Positions 25,379 through 34,109 of a stretch of 56,720 nucleotides of DNA are shown piece after piece. Each line of letters begins with the position of its first letter. Positions within the stretch are counted from its first letter, which is position 1. The notes below the pieces were generated by a model that searched no databases, had not been told where the DNA came from, and saw only the letters and a program-made list of their open reading frames with translations. The stretch lies in the NCBI GenBank assembly GCA_014240165.1, contig JAAZXM010000022.1, positions 1-56,720 of the forward strand, in the 5' to 3' direction. The position numbers were made by a program, and so were the translations under genes. Origin of the DNA: Myxococcales bacterium (lineage in GTDB: Bacteria > Myxococcota_A > UBA9160 > UBA4427).

Positions 25379-27100
25379 ATGATGACTGGGTACAACTGGA
25401 CGATGAAAACGACTGGCAGCTGCAATCAGAAAGTTAACCGGAGACGCATTGACAAGTGTCGGTCCGTGACTTTCGTCGCTCTGCTCTGCGCACTGAGTGT
25501 TGCCTGCGAGCGCGCCAACCCTCCCATCCACTCGGTGATCACTGCGCATGGCAATACCGACTGGCATATCGATACAGCAGAGGAATTCCTCTATGGAACA
25601 GAGATGGACGGCAGCACTTCCGCGACCAATTTCGTTCCCAACAGCTGGACGAAACGGCACATGCATATCGATATGACCAACACGGCAAAGTACTACAACG
25701 ACTCCACGAAGAGCGCGTCCGGCCAAGATACAAATATTCTGCTTGGCATCGATCAGGCGATGCTGTTCTTCTACGCCGGCCATGGCTCGCCTACATCCTG
25801 GAGCACTCTGGGGGATTCGGGGACGCAATCCTCGATGCTGCTAGGCAACAACGCCGAAAATAACTGGGGCGTTCTGCGTTATTACTGGCAATGCTCCTGT
25901 CAGGTTTTCGCCCACGGACCGTCGAGCTGCGCGGCGGGCACGGGTACGGCTTTCAGCTACTCCTGCCCCGAACAGTTCGACGGCTCGTCTGACTCCTCCT
26001 CCATGCGGAATGTGTTCGAGCGCTGGGGCCCTGCCTTGGGGTCTGATCTGAGAATGGCTTGTGGTGCCTCGACTTCCGCCTATTGTCATGCATCCGAGAC
26101 GAACCGGATCTGGGACAACTACAACAACAACTCGTATGACGTGGCCGACTCCTTCATCTACGGGCTGTATTCCAGCAGCGGCTCTCGAGCGAAGGTCGTC
26201 CCCCTTTGTATCACCAAGGGGAACTTCAACGTAACGTCGACTCCGCTCTACGACCAAAGCTTCACCGATCAACCCAACCCCGTTGGTGACGGCCCTTACC
26301 TTCACCTGCAATTTCTCTCCGAGTTTCAGAAGAATCCCGACTGGATCTACATTCCGATTCCGAACTACATGCCCCTCTTGAAGCTCGAACCCATGGTGAC
26401 CCCCGATATGCTGAAAAGAGCACAATTCAAGAAGTTTGAAGAGCTCCTGGTATCGGTAGACGAAATTGAGGGTCGAGGTGCGTGGGCGCGGATACACACT
26501 TGGAGCGGCGCCGTTTCGATTCTCGGGAAGGTGATCAAGAACGCCACGACCGAGCCTCTCGACGAGGAAACCTACTTCGCATTGGCGGATCAATATCTTC
26601 GCGAGAACGGCCTCCACGAAACCGACGCGATGGCACCTTCGGGGGCCGCGATGAGCTTCCAGAGCCGTGACGAGCGCGATGAGAGCGGGGAATTGCTGAC
26701 CTCTCAGAAGAACGTACGAGTTTCCTTTAAGAGGCAGATCCTTGTCGACGGTTCCAACGACCCGATTCCCGTTCTGGGCGAAGGGGGGACCATCGCCGTG
26801 CAGATGAACAATGACGGGAGCGTCTTTGCCACCTCCAAGGTCTGGCGAGGAGTGGCAGGGGTGGAAGCTCGACTCCCCGTCAAGCCCTTCGAGCAGGCCT
26901 ACGCCGAGGCCACGCAAAAGATGGAAAATTGGGAGAACTACGAGCTCACTGAGTGGCGCTTCGGCTACAAGGAGCACTCGGGCAATGTCGCCCAGACAAC
27001 CATGGGCGTGGTCTACGAATTCGTTTTCGGTCCCATCGCCGAGCGGTTGCAGATGGATTCTCCGCCCCAGATCGTCGAGGTGGATGGTTTCCTACGCTAG
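25379..27100 (+). CDS. Lipoprotein with caspase/gingipain-like His...Cys core (DUF6345-like)
   Basis: A 573-aa predicted lipoprotein; LCALSVAC at about 36-43 is a good lipobox although it follows an unusually long N-terminal segment. A core of about 120-265 has AMLFFYAGHGSPTSW (His at 135), WGVLRYYWQCSCQVFAHG and DLRMACGASTSAYCH (Cys at 228). That is the strand-His then strand-Cys order of clan CD peptidases (caspase, gingipain) and of the DUF6345 group. The region after about 300 is a second alpha/beta part without a recognised family. Peptidase activity is inference. AGAGG precedes the ATG-ATG start. A GC stem plus T7 follows the stop. Confidence 0.65.
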   Translation: MMTGYNWTMKTTGSCNQKVNRRRIDKCRSVTFVALLCALSVACERANPPIHSVITAHGNTDWHIDTAEEFLYGTEMDGSTSATNFVPNSWTKRHMHIDMTNTAKYYNDSTKSASGQDTNILLGIDQAMLFFYAGHGSPTSWSTLGDSGTQSSMLLGNNAENNWGVLRYYWQCSCQVFAHGPSSCAAGTGTAFSYSCPEQFDGSSDSSSMRNVFERWGPALGSDLRMACGASTSAYCHASETNRIWDNYNNNSYDVADSFIYGLYSSSGSRAKVVPLCITKGNFNVTSTPLYDQSFTDQPNPVGDGPYLHLQFLSEFQKNPDWIYIPIPNYMPLLKLEPMVTPDMLKRAQFKKFEELLVSVDEIEGRGAWARIHTWSGAVSILGKVIKNATTEPLDEETYFALADQYLRENGLHETDAMAPSGAAMSFQSRDERDESGELLTSQKNVRVSFKRQILVDGSNDPIPVLGEGGTIAVQMNNDGSVFATSKVWRGVAGVEARLPVKPFEQAYAEATQKMENWENYELTEWRFGYKEHSGNVAQTTMGVVYEFVFGPIAERLQMDSPPQIVEVDGFLR

Positions 27101-27156
27101 GGCCTCTGAGCCATTCGTCGCGCTCCGGCTGAGCCCTGCGAGCCCATATGGGGCCA

Positions 27157-27209
27157 GCCGCGAGCCGGCAGCAGGCACGTTTCGGTGAAGCGCGGCGGGT
27201 GGTTTTTTT
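27157..27209 (+). terminator. Candidate terminator with T7 tract
   Basis: GCCGCG at 27157-27162 can pair with CGCGGC at 27191-27196, followed by GGGTGG and seven T at 27203-27209. The loop is long (28 nt) and the stem only 6 bp, but position and T-run suit termination of the lipoprotein gene. Confidence 0.4.
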
Positions 27210-27213
27210 GAAA

Positions 27214-28482
27214 TCAGGCTCGGCGCCGGTAGCGCAAGGGCAGGGTTTGGAGACCGCGGATCAGAAAACTGGGCGCATAGGAGAGCCCTGCGGAATCCAC
27301 CAATTGCAGGTCGTCCCAGCTTGCGAGGAGACGCTCAAAACTGATCCGCGCTTCGGTACGAGCAAGGCTCGCTCCGGGACAAAAATGCTCGCCGTGGCCA
27401 AAGGCAATATTGCGCCGGGCGTTCGAGCGCTTCGGGTCGAATTGATCGCCTGCCTCGAAGACGCGCGGGTCGCGATTGGCGACGGCGTTCATCAGCATCA
27501 GGAATGAGCCAGCCGGGATCTCCACTCCAGCGATCTTTGTATCGCGCAAAGCCAGACGAAAACTGCCCTTGATGGGGCTCTCGAAGCGTAGACACTCCTC
27601 CACGAAATTGGAAATCGCCTCGGGCCGGGATCGAAGTTCATCCGCAAGAAAAGGTTGCTCGGCAAGAATTCGCATTCCCGTAGAGAGCAGACGCGCCGTG
27701 GTTTCCTGTCCAGCAGCAAAGAGAATGACCGCCAACCGAACCACGTCGGCGACGTCGGGGAGTTCCCCGTCCGGGAAGCGATCGGTGGCCAGCCGGGTCA
27801 TGACGTCATCGCCGGGCGATGCGCGCCGCGCCTCGATATAGCGGGTGAAATAGGGGTAGAGGCGCGCCAGCACTTCGGCCCCCGATTGATTGGCCTGCAC
27901 CGTCCCGGCCAGATTCTTCTGATCAATATCGCCCTGGAGCCAACCGACGAGCGTCGCGTGATCTTCCTCGGGCACACCCAGCAGGTCAGCGATCACCAGC
28001 ATTGTAAAAGGCCCCGCATAGGCACTACAGAATTCAACCTCCTGCAGATCAGCCAATTCATCAATCATCCCATCAATCATCCCATTGGCGAGGACGGACA
28101 TGAAGTCTTCGTTTTCCTTAAGGCGATTGGGCGTGAAGAGTTTCCTGAGCAACGCTCGGTGACGGGTGTGCTCGGGCGGGTCGAGGGCAGGCAGTTGATC
28201 GCTCAGGGGAATCTCGTGACGGCCGCGCGCAACGACATCCGCGAGGCTCTCGCCGGGTGCAGTGGCCGGTAGCTGCACGAAGGGACCCAAGGGGGCAACG
28301 ACGGATGAGAACGAATCGAGATCTCCATAAATTTCGAGAAGCTCCTCAAGGCCCGTGACCAGGTAGACACCGTGGTGGGGTTCACGCGCCACCGGGCCTC
28401 GCTTGAGCAATTCGCCGTAGTAGGGATTCGGGTCCTGTAGGAGTTCCGGATCAGTAAATAGATCTCGGTCAAAAATCTCCAT
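27214..28482 (-). CDS. Cytochrome P450, bacterial class I
   Basis: A soluble haem-thiolate monooxygenase of 422 aa. The I-helix oxygen-activation motif AAGQETTARL is at about 256-265, the K-helix ExxR in EECLRFESP (E296-R299), and the haem loop IAFGHGEHFCPGASLARTEA carries the Cys ligand at 368. The DPPEHTRHRALLRKLFTP segment is the C-helix signature. It would need a ferredoxin and reductase, none of which is nearby. The substrate is unknown; related P450s hydroxylate terpenoid, steroid or fatty substrates. AAGGAG lies upstream of the ATG. It sits 65 nt downstream of the LLM oxidoreductase on the same strand, so the two may be co-transcribed. Confidence 0.95.
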   Translation of the reverse strand: MEIFDRDLFTDPELLQDPNPYYGELLKRGPVAREPHHGVYLVTGLEELLEIYGDLDSFSSVVAPLGPFVQLPATAPGESLADVVARGRHEIPLSDQLPALDPPEHTRHRALLRKLFTPNRLKENEDFMSVLANGMIDGMIDELADLQEVEFCSAYAGPFTMLVIADLLGVPEEDHATLVGWLQGDIDQKNLAGTVQANQSGAEVLARLYPYFTRYIEARRASPGDDVMTRLATDRFPDGELPDVADVVRLAVILFAAGQETTARLLSTGMRILAEQPFLADELRSRPEAISNFVEECLRFESPIKGSFRLALRDTKIAGVEIPAGSFLMLMNAVANRDPRVFEAGDQFDPKRSNARRNIAFGHGEHFCPGASLARTEARISFERLLASWDDLQLVDSAGLSYAPSFLIRGLQTLPLRYRRRA

Positions 28483-28547
28483 GGTCAGCTGTCTCCTTCC
28501 CTTCGCGAGTCGCCACAGTTCCGAGCTCCATCGCTCACCTCAGCATC

Positions 28548-29480
28548 TCAGCCTGAAACAACACCGCGCTCAAGGAAGTCCTTCAGAAAGCCCCGAGTTC
28601 GTTCGAATTCTCCGGGATCCCGAACGAACTCCGACGCTGCGAAGTCCGTGACCCCCGCCTCCGCCAATTCCACCAATACCTCAGCGACCCTCTCTTCGCT
28701 TCCCGCCAGAATCAGGTCACCGGGCCCGTCGACCCCCTCCCGATCGAACATGGCGCGGTACGAGGGCAGCGCTCCGTACATGGAAAGCCCTTTGGCCACC
28801 TGAGCGCGGACCGTCGCCTCGTCATCCGTGATACAGACCGGAAGCGTTGCGATGACACGGGGAGCGGCGCGCCCAGCGGCTTCGGCCGCTTCGCCGATAC
28901 AGGGAACGATGTGCTCGCGAATCGTCTTTGGGCCAACCCAGGCCAGGGTGGTTCCCGAAGTGCGAGTCCCCGCGACCCTCAATGCCTGGGGGCCCAGCGC
29001 CGCCACCACGACCGGGCAGGCTTGCTCGGGCGAGCCAAATACCTGGGCCTCGCATGCGATGGATTCGCCGTCGAAGGCAACGCGTCCTTCCTCGAGCAGA
29101 GGCATCAAGACCGAGAGAAATTCACGCAGATGGCGGATTGGCTTTTCGAAGCCAATCCCCAACTGGGCCATCATGGGCGCGTGAGAAAGGCCCACGCCCA
29201 AAGTAAAACGGCCTGGCATCACACTGTGTGCGGTCAGGGCCTGGCCCGCCAGCGCCATGGGGTGTCGAGGAAAAGTGGGAACCACAGCAGTTCCGAGTTC
29301 GATGCCCGATACAGACTGGCCCACCAGCGCCAGCACCGTAATGGCATCGAATCCCCCAGTCGGATGCTCGGCAAGCCAATAACTGCTGAAGCCATCCGCG
29401 TGCGCCCGCCGCGCGTGGTCCGTAATCGCGCTGACCGAGGCCTTTTGGACCAGGCCCGTACCGTTGATTCCCAATCGCAT
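28548..29480 (-). CDS. LLM-class, probably F420-dependent oxidoreductase
   Basis: A luciferase-like monooxygenase superfamily TIM barrel of 310 aa. MRLGINGTGLV opens the barrel; SYWLAEHPTGGFDAITVLALV, GIELGTAVVPTFPRHPMALA and GRFTLGVGLSHAPMM are typical of the F420-dependent subgroup rather than of FMN luciferases. The choice of F420 is a family inference. The start MRLGING was chosen because GGGAGAGG lies just upstream and the barrel begins there. It is upstream of and co-directional with the P450. Substrates of this group include alcohols, sugars-phosphates and xenobiotics. Confidence 0.85.
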   Translation of the reverse strand: MRLGINGTGLVQKASVSAITDHARRAHADGFSSYWLAEHPTGGFDAITVLALVGQSVSGIELGTAVVPTFPRHPMALAGQALTAHSVMPGRFTLGVGLSHAPMMAQLGIGFEKPIRHLREFLSVLMPLLEEGRVAFDGESIACEAQVFGSPEQACPVVVAALGPQALRVAGTRTSGTTLAWVGPKTIREHIVPCIGEAAEAAGRAAPRVIATLPVCITDDEATVRAQVAKGLSMYGALPSYRAMFDREGVDGPGDLILAGSEERVAEVLVELAEAGVTDFAASEFVRDPGEFERTRGFLKDFLERGVVSG

Positions 29481-29636
29481 CGTTTTGCCTCTCCCGTCTT
29501 GGTCGGAGACCCATAGCACCTGCGTGTCCCGGGCAAGGCAACTTGAAATTCCCGTGAAGGCATCATGGATTTTGGATCATCCGGGCTTCTGATAAGCTCC
29601 GATTTTGAGTCGCCGCTCAGAAGGGACCGGCAAGCC

Positions 29637-30647
29637 ATGGAGATCGAATCGAATCCGGTGAAGAGCCCTGAACCGCGCTTCGTCCGACTCGTTGCCGCCT
29701 TCTGTGCCCTGCTGGGCCTCGTTTGGCTGATCCTCTATGGGCTTTGGTTGAGCTTCCCGTCTTTGCGACCGGGCCACGAACAAATTTACGACCTGAAGCT
29801 CGAACTCGCCTCCCGGGGAGCCATCTTCGAAAGAAATGCCCCGATTCGAGTCGTGATGTTTGGCGATAGCCGAGTGCTCGCGGGCTTCGACCCCGACCTC
29901 TTCGACGAACTCTCGGGGGGCGAAGTCCAGTCCTATAATCTGGGCCTTCCCAACTCCTCGGATTTCCTCGACGTCCTCGAAGGCATGGTCGCCAGTGGGT
30001 CGAGTCCGACTCACGCGCTCCTGGTCTCTCCCTGGGCATCCAGACGCGAGACCAGCGCCTGGAATTTGATCCAGAACGACCAGGAGATCATCTCGAAGCT
30101 CTTTCCCTTCCGGTATTTCCCGCGAGACCTGGCCCAATTTCTGGTTCGCTCCTATCAGCATGGAGGGGTTCTTTCCTATTACGACTACATGCAGCAACAG
30201 GTGGACAGTGCTCGGCGAGATCGAGGCTATTTCTTCATCGAGCATATGAGCCATTTCCCGAACGACAGGCTTCCCAAGGATTTTCGACTGGAAAGCGAGT
30301 CACCCGATAGAGTCCTGGTGCGCCCATACCAGCTTTCCGGAAACGCCTATATGCGAGTTCGGGAGTTGAGCGACCGGCATGGGATTCAATTCATCGTGGT
30401 CCCCCTCTATCACCGAGAAGGCCAATATGCGCCTCCGCGCCCCAACGAAAAGCAGCGCCAAATGCTCGAGCCTCACGGCATCTCGCTGAAGGGCCCGGAT
30501 TATTGGATCTACCCCAATGCCTTCTTCTCAGACCCGACGCACGCCAATCGCGAAGGCGCGGCGCACTACACCCAGCAGTTGTGGAATACCGTAGGCCCGC
30601 TCCTCCTCGAGAGCGCGGGCAGCGAAACGCCGGGGAAGAGTCCCTGA
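29637..30647 (+). CDS. SGNH-like membrane protein partner of MBOAT (DltD/AlgX/DUF1574-like)
   Basis: A 336-aa protein with one N-terminal transmembrane helix (RLVAAFCALLGLVWLILYGL, about 17-36) and an extracytoplasmic SGNH-like domain. VVMFGDSRVLAGFDP (Ser78 in GDSR), NLGLPNSSDFLDVL and the late FFSDPTHANREGAAHY (Asp/His pair) are the catalytic blocks. Proteins of this layout are the periplasmic half of MBOAT O-acylation systems, as DltD is to DltB and AlgX/AlgJ to AlgI. The gap to the MBOAT gene is only 3 nt, so translational coupling is likely. The start is the ATG at MEIESNP; the Shine-Dalgarno AAGGGA is distant. Confidence 0.75.
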   Translation: MEIESNPVKSPEPRFVRLVAAFCALLGLVWLILYGLWLSFPSLRPGHEQIYDLKLELASRGAIFERNAPIRVVMFGDSRVLAGFDPDLFDELSGGEVQSYNLGLPNSSDFLDVLEGMVASGSSPTHALLVSPWASRRETSAWNLIQNDQEIISKLFPFRYFPRDLAQFLVRSYQHGGVLSYYDYMQQQVDSARRDRGYFFIEHMSHFPNDRLPKDFRLESESPDRVLVRPYQLSGNAYMRVRELSDRHGIQFIVVPLYHREGQYAPPRPNEKQRQMLEPHGISLKGPDYWIYPNAFFSDPTHANREGAAHYTQQLWNTVGPLLLESAGSETPGKSP

Positions 30648-30650
30648 GCC

Positions 30651-32099
30651 ATGCTTTTCAACTCTTTCGAATTCCTGATCTTCTACATCGTCGTGGTCGC
30701 GGTGTTCTTCACCCTGCCCCATCGACACCGCTGGATCCTTCTCCTGGCCGCCAGTTATTACTTCTACATGAGCTGGAAGGCCGAGTACGTCGTCCTCATC
30801 ATGGCGGCGACACTCATCAACTACGGCGTGGGACTCGGATTGGAGAGGAGCACGAGCGTAAGGCTTCGCCGCCTCCTATTGACTCTCGGCATCTCATCGA
30901 GTCTCGGAATCCTCTTCACCTTCAAATACCTCGATTTTTTCTCCAGCAATGTCCAAGAGGCCCTGGAAGCGATCAACATCTTTCACGCCATGCCCGCGTT
31001 TGATCTCCTGCTGCCGCTTGGCATCTCCTTCTACACCTTCCAGGCCATCGGATACGCGATCGATGTCTATCGGGGCGACACTCCGGCTGAGCGCCATCTG
31101 GGCATCTTCGCGCTCTACGTCTCCTTCTTCCCGCAATTGGTGGCCGGGCCCATCGAGCGCAGCCATCGCCTGCTTCCTCAATTCCGCCGCGAATCGCATT
31201 TCGAGCCCCAGAGAATCGTTCAGGGGCTTCAACTCATCCTCTGGGGTTTGGTCAAGAAAGTGGTCATCGCCGACCGCCTGGCCGTGGTTGTCGACACGGT
31301 CTACGCGAGTTCGGGCAGCTACTCGGCACCCTTCTTGATTCTCGCAACAATTTTCTTTGCCGTTCAGATTTATTGCGACTTCTCGGGCTACTCGGATATG
31401 GCCATCGGTACAGCTCGCATCATGGGCTACGACCTGATGACCAATTTCAGGCGTCCCTATTTCGCGAATTCGGTGGCAGATTTCTGGCGGCGCTGGCATA
31501 TCTCGCTCTCCACCTGGTTTAGGGATTACCTCTACCGACCCCTGGGCGGAAACCGAGTATCGCGCCCGCTTTGGATGCGAAATATTCTCGCCGTCTTCCT
31601 GCTCAGTGGGTTCTGGCACGGAGCCAATTGGACATTCATCGCCTGGGGAGCGGTGCATGGGCTCGCGATGATCGGCGGCAGTCTCACGGCGGATATGCGC
31701 CGAAAGTTTTCCTCTGCCACGGGGTTGGTCCGATTGCCGAGGTTGCACCATGCGGTACAGGTCGCCACGGTGCTCGTCATCGCCGGATCCGCGTGGGTGT
31801 TCTTCCGCGCCCAAACCGTCGATCAGGCGATATCGATCTTGGTCGGTTTCTTCAATTGGGAAGGCACGAATATCGGAACTCTCTGGGCACTCGGCCTCTC
31901 CCGCTTCGAGATGGCCACGGCCCTGGCCAGCCTCTTCGTGCTCTTCTACGTCGAGAGTGTCGAGGAATTCACCTCACAGCGCGCGCTCCACCTCTGGTCG
32001 ATTCGCAGCGTGCGCTGGGCCATCTATCTCGCAGCGTTCTACGGAATCGTCTTCTTCGGCGTCTTTGGCAGCCTGGAGTTCATCTACTTCCAGTTCTGA
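30651..32099 (+). CDS. MBOAT-family O-acyltransferase (AlgI-like)
   Basis: A polytopic membrane-bound O-acyltransferase of 482 aa, about the length of AlgI and DltB. IYCDFSGYSDMAIGTARIMG, DFWRRWHISLSTWFRDYLYRPLGG and the catalytic FLLSGFWHGANWTF (His323) are all intact. It would pass acetyl or other acyl groups across the membrane to the paired SGNH protein for O-acylation of a polysaccharide or other surface polymer. The start ATG sits 3 nt after the partner's stop. It converges on an AsnB-like gene. Confidence 0.92.
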   Translation: MLFNSFEFLIFYIVVVAVFFTLPHRHRWILLLAASYYFYMSWKAEYVVLIMAATLINYGVGLGLERSTSVRLRRLLLTLGISSSLGILFTFKYLDFFSSNVQEALEAINIFHAMPAFDLLLPLGISFYTFQAIGYAIDVYRGDTPAERHLGIFALYVSFFPQLVAGPIERSHRLLPQFRRESHFEPQRIVQGLQLILWGLVKKVVIADRLAVVVDTVYASSGSYSAPFLILATIFFAVQIYCDFSGYSDMAIGTARIMGYDLMTNFRRPYFANSVADFWRRWHISLSTWFRDYLYRPLGGNRVSRPLWMRNILAVFLLSGFWHGANWTFIAWGAVHGLAMIGGSLTADMRRKFSSATGLVRLPRLHHAVQVATVLVIAGSAWVFFRAQTVDQAISILVGFFNWEGTNIGTLWALGLSRFEMATALASLFVLFYVESVEEFTSQRALHLWSIRSVRWAIYLAAFYGIVFFGVFGSLEFIYFQF

Positions 32100-32141
32100 T
32101 GCCGCCGCGCGCTCTGCAGCGAGTTCAGCCCGCAGTGGCTG

Positions 32142-34061
32142 TCATGGTCGTACCGGAACCGAGGTGTCGAGAAACATTCGGCACCAAAGCTCGATGCAGA
32201 CCAACGAGAGCAGCGTGTAGGCGGCGTCGATCATGCCTGCCCGGTCCTGTTCCAGAAGGCGCTGCACTGCGGCGGGCTCGAAGAGCCCCCGCCGCTTCAG
32301 CGAAGCTTCAGAGAGCGTATCCTCAAGCAGTTCGTGCAGCTCATTGCGCAGCCAATGGCGCAGGGGCACGCCAAAACCCGATTTGGGTCGATAGATGACT
32401 TCATTGGGAAGCAGGTCCTCCATGGCGGCTTTCAGAATCCACTTTCCCTCCCCACGATGATGCTTGTATTGAATCGGCAGTCGGCCCGCCAACGCAACCA
32501 GGTCCGGATCGAGCAAGGGAACGCGCACCTCGACCCCCGTGGCCATGCTCATCTTGTCAAAATAATTGAGGTTGTGGTCCGCGAGAAAATGCTTCCCCTC
32601 CAGGTAGAGCATCCGATTCAATTCTTCGATGTCTTCCGGGATTCGTTTCAGAGACTCGATCAGGGGGACTGAAAAACCCTGCCCATGAACCGCTTCTCGC
32701 ATCTCCTCGGTATAGAGTCCGTCAAGCAGAGCTGGCTCCGCCCAATGAAAATAACTGGCCAGACGCTCATCCCCGTCTCGATCCGCGTAGGCCACAGCTT
32801 TCGCCACTCGGCGCGTCAGGGCCAGGTTCGAGGGCAGCCAGTTGGCGGCCCCGCGCAGCCCGCGACGAGCAATGCGGGGCATCCAACTCCACAGCCGCTC
32901 AAGCTGCAATGCCTGATGCCGCCGATAACCCGAAAAGATGTCGTCACCCCCGGCCCCCGAGAGAAGAACCTTGATTCCATGCTCTCGAGCGAGCTTGCAT
33001 ATGAAATAGGTATTGATCGCCGCAAAGTCAGCCTGGGGCTCGTCGAGGTAGTAGATCATTCGGGCCAATTCATCGGCCATTTCCGGGCCGACGTAGATGG
33101 TCCTGAGTTCGACGCCCAAATGGTTGGCCACTTTTTTCGCAAAGGGCAGGTCCTCGATATTGCCCTCTTGTTGAAAGGCGGCGTCCTTGAAACCGATGGT
33201 GAAGCAGTCCAGGGCCTGGTCCGGATTGCTGTGCCGGGCACACGCCACCACGCTGCTCGAATCGAGACCGCCAGAGAGAAGCGCACCCACGGGCACATCG
33301 GAAACCATTTGGCGATCCACGGCGGTTTGGACCGCGCTTCGCACCTGCCTTTTGGCTTCCTCCCTCGGCATGGGGACGATGGCCTGATCGAAGGGCAGAT
33401 CGTAGAAGGACCAGTGCCGGTCGACCTCGCCGTCTCGGATGATCATGGCATGCCCCGGCTCCAACTTCTTCACGCTCTTGAGCATCGTCATGGGCGCGGG
33501 GCACCAGAGATAGGTCATGTAGTGATGAATCGCATTGAGGTCGAGACTGCGGTCGAGGTGATCGCTCTGCAGGAGAGCCTTGAGCTCACTCGAAAACAAG
33601 AAGCCGCGATCAGTATCGGCATAGTAGAAAGGCTTGACCCCGACACCGTCCCGGGCCACCAACAACGAGTCGTCCCGGGTATCCCACAAAGCAAATGAGA
33701 AGATTCCGTTCAGCCGACCGAGGACACCCTCGCCGTATTTCAAATAGAGATTCAAGATGATCTCAGTATCCGAATCGCTTCTGAAGCTGAACCCCTCCCC
33801 CTCCAGAACATCTCTCCACTCGCGGTAGTTGAAGATCTCACCATTAAAAACGATCACCACCGAATTCGTCGCATCCCACATCGGCTGGTGGCCGCGGGGC
33901 GAGAGGTCGATGATCGAAAGCCTGCGATGCGTCAGGCCAAGGTTTTTATCGTCGAGGGTCAGGGTTCCCGAATCATCCGGCCCCCGATGAGCAAGGCTCT
34001 CGTTCATACGGCCGAGCAGTTCGGCATCGAAGCGGCCTACGTAGCCAGCGATTCCGCACAT
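32142..34061 (-). CDS. asnB: Asparagine synthase (glutamine-hydrolysing) / AsnB-like amidotransferase
   Basis: A 639-aa two-domain enzyme. The N-terminal class II glutaminase starts MCGIAGYVG with Cys2 as nucleophile, with RLSIIDLSPRGHQP and VVIVFNGEIFNYREWR. The synthetase domain has the ATP-pyrophosphatase loop GALLSGGLDSSSVVA at about 259-273. It makes asparagine from aspartate, glutamine and ATP, or amidates another carboxylate. AsnB copies next to polysaccharide or CapK-like genes often belong to capsule/exopolysaccharide loci and may amidate sugars. Here a CapK-like gene lies 48 nt upstream on the same strand, which favours that reading. No other AsnB is visible in the window. Confidence 0.9.
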   Translation of the reverse strand: MCGIAGYVGRFDAELLGRMNESLAHRGPDDSGTLTLDDKNLGLTHRRLSIIDLSPRGHQPMWDATNSVVIVFNGEIFNYREWRDVLEGEGFSFRSDSDTEIILNLYLKYGEGVLGRLNGIFSFALWDTRDDSLLVARDGVGVKPFYYADTDRGFLFSSELKALLQSDHLDRSLDLNAIHHYMTYLWCPAPMTMLKSVKKLEPGHAMIIRDGEVDRHWSFYDLPFDQAIVPMPREEAKRQVRSAVQTAVDRQMVSDVPVGALLSGGLDSSSVVACARHSNPDQALDCFTIGFKDAAFQQEGNIEDLPFAKKVANHLGVELRTIYVGPEMADELARMIYYLDEPQADFAAINTYFICKLAREHGIKVLLSGAGGDDIFSGYRRHQALQLERLWSWMPRIARRGLRGAANWLPSNLALTRRVAKAVAYADRDGDERLASYFHWAEPALLDGLYTEEMREAVHGQGFSVPLIESLKRIPEDIEELNRMLYLEGKHFLADHNLNYFDKMSMATGVEVRVPLLDPDLVALAGRLPIQYKHHRGEGKWILKAAMEDLLPNEVIYRPKSGFGVPLRHWLRNELHELLEDTLSEASLKRRGLFEPAAVQRLLEQDRAGMIDAAYTLLSLVCIELWCRMFLDTSVPVRP

Positions 34062-34109
34062 AGAGCTAGACCCCGGCCTCGCTTTCCTTGCGCCTGCGAT
34101 CGAGTCGCC

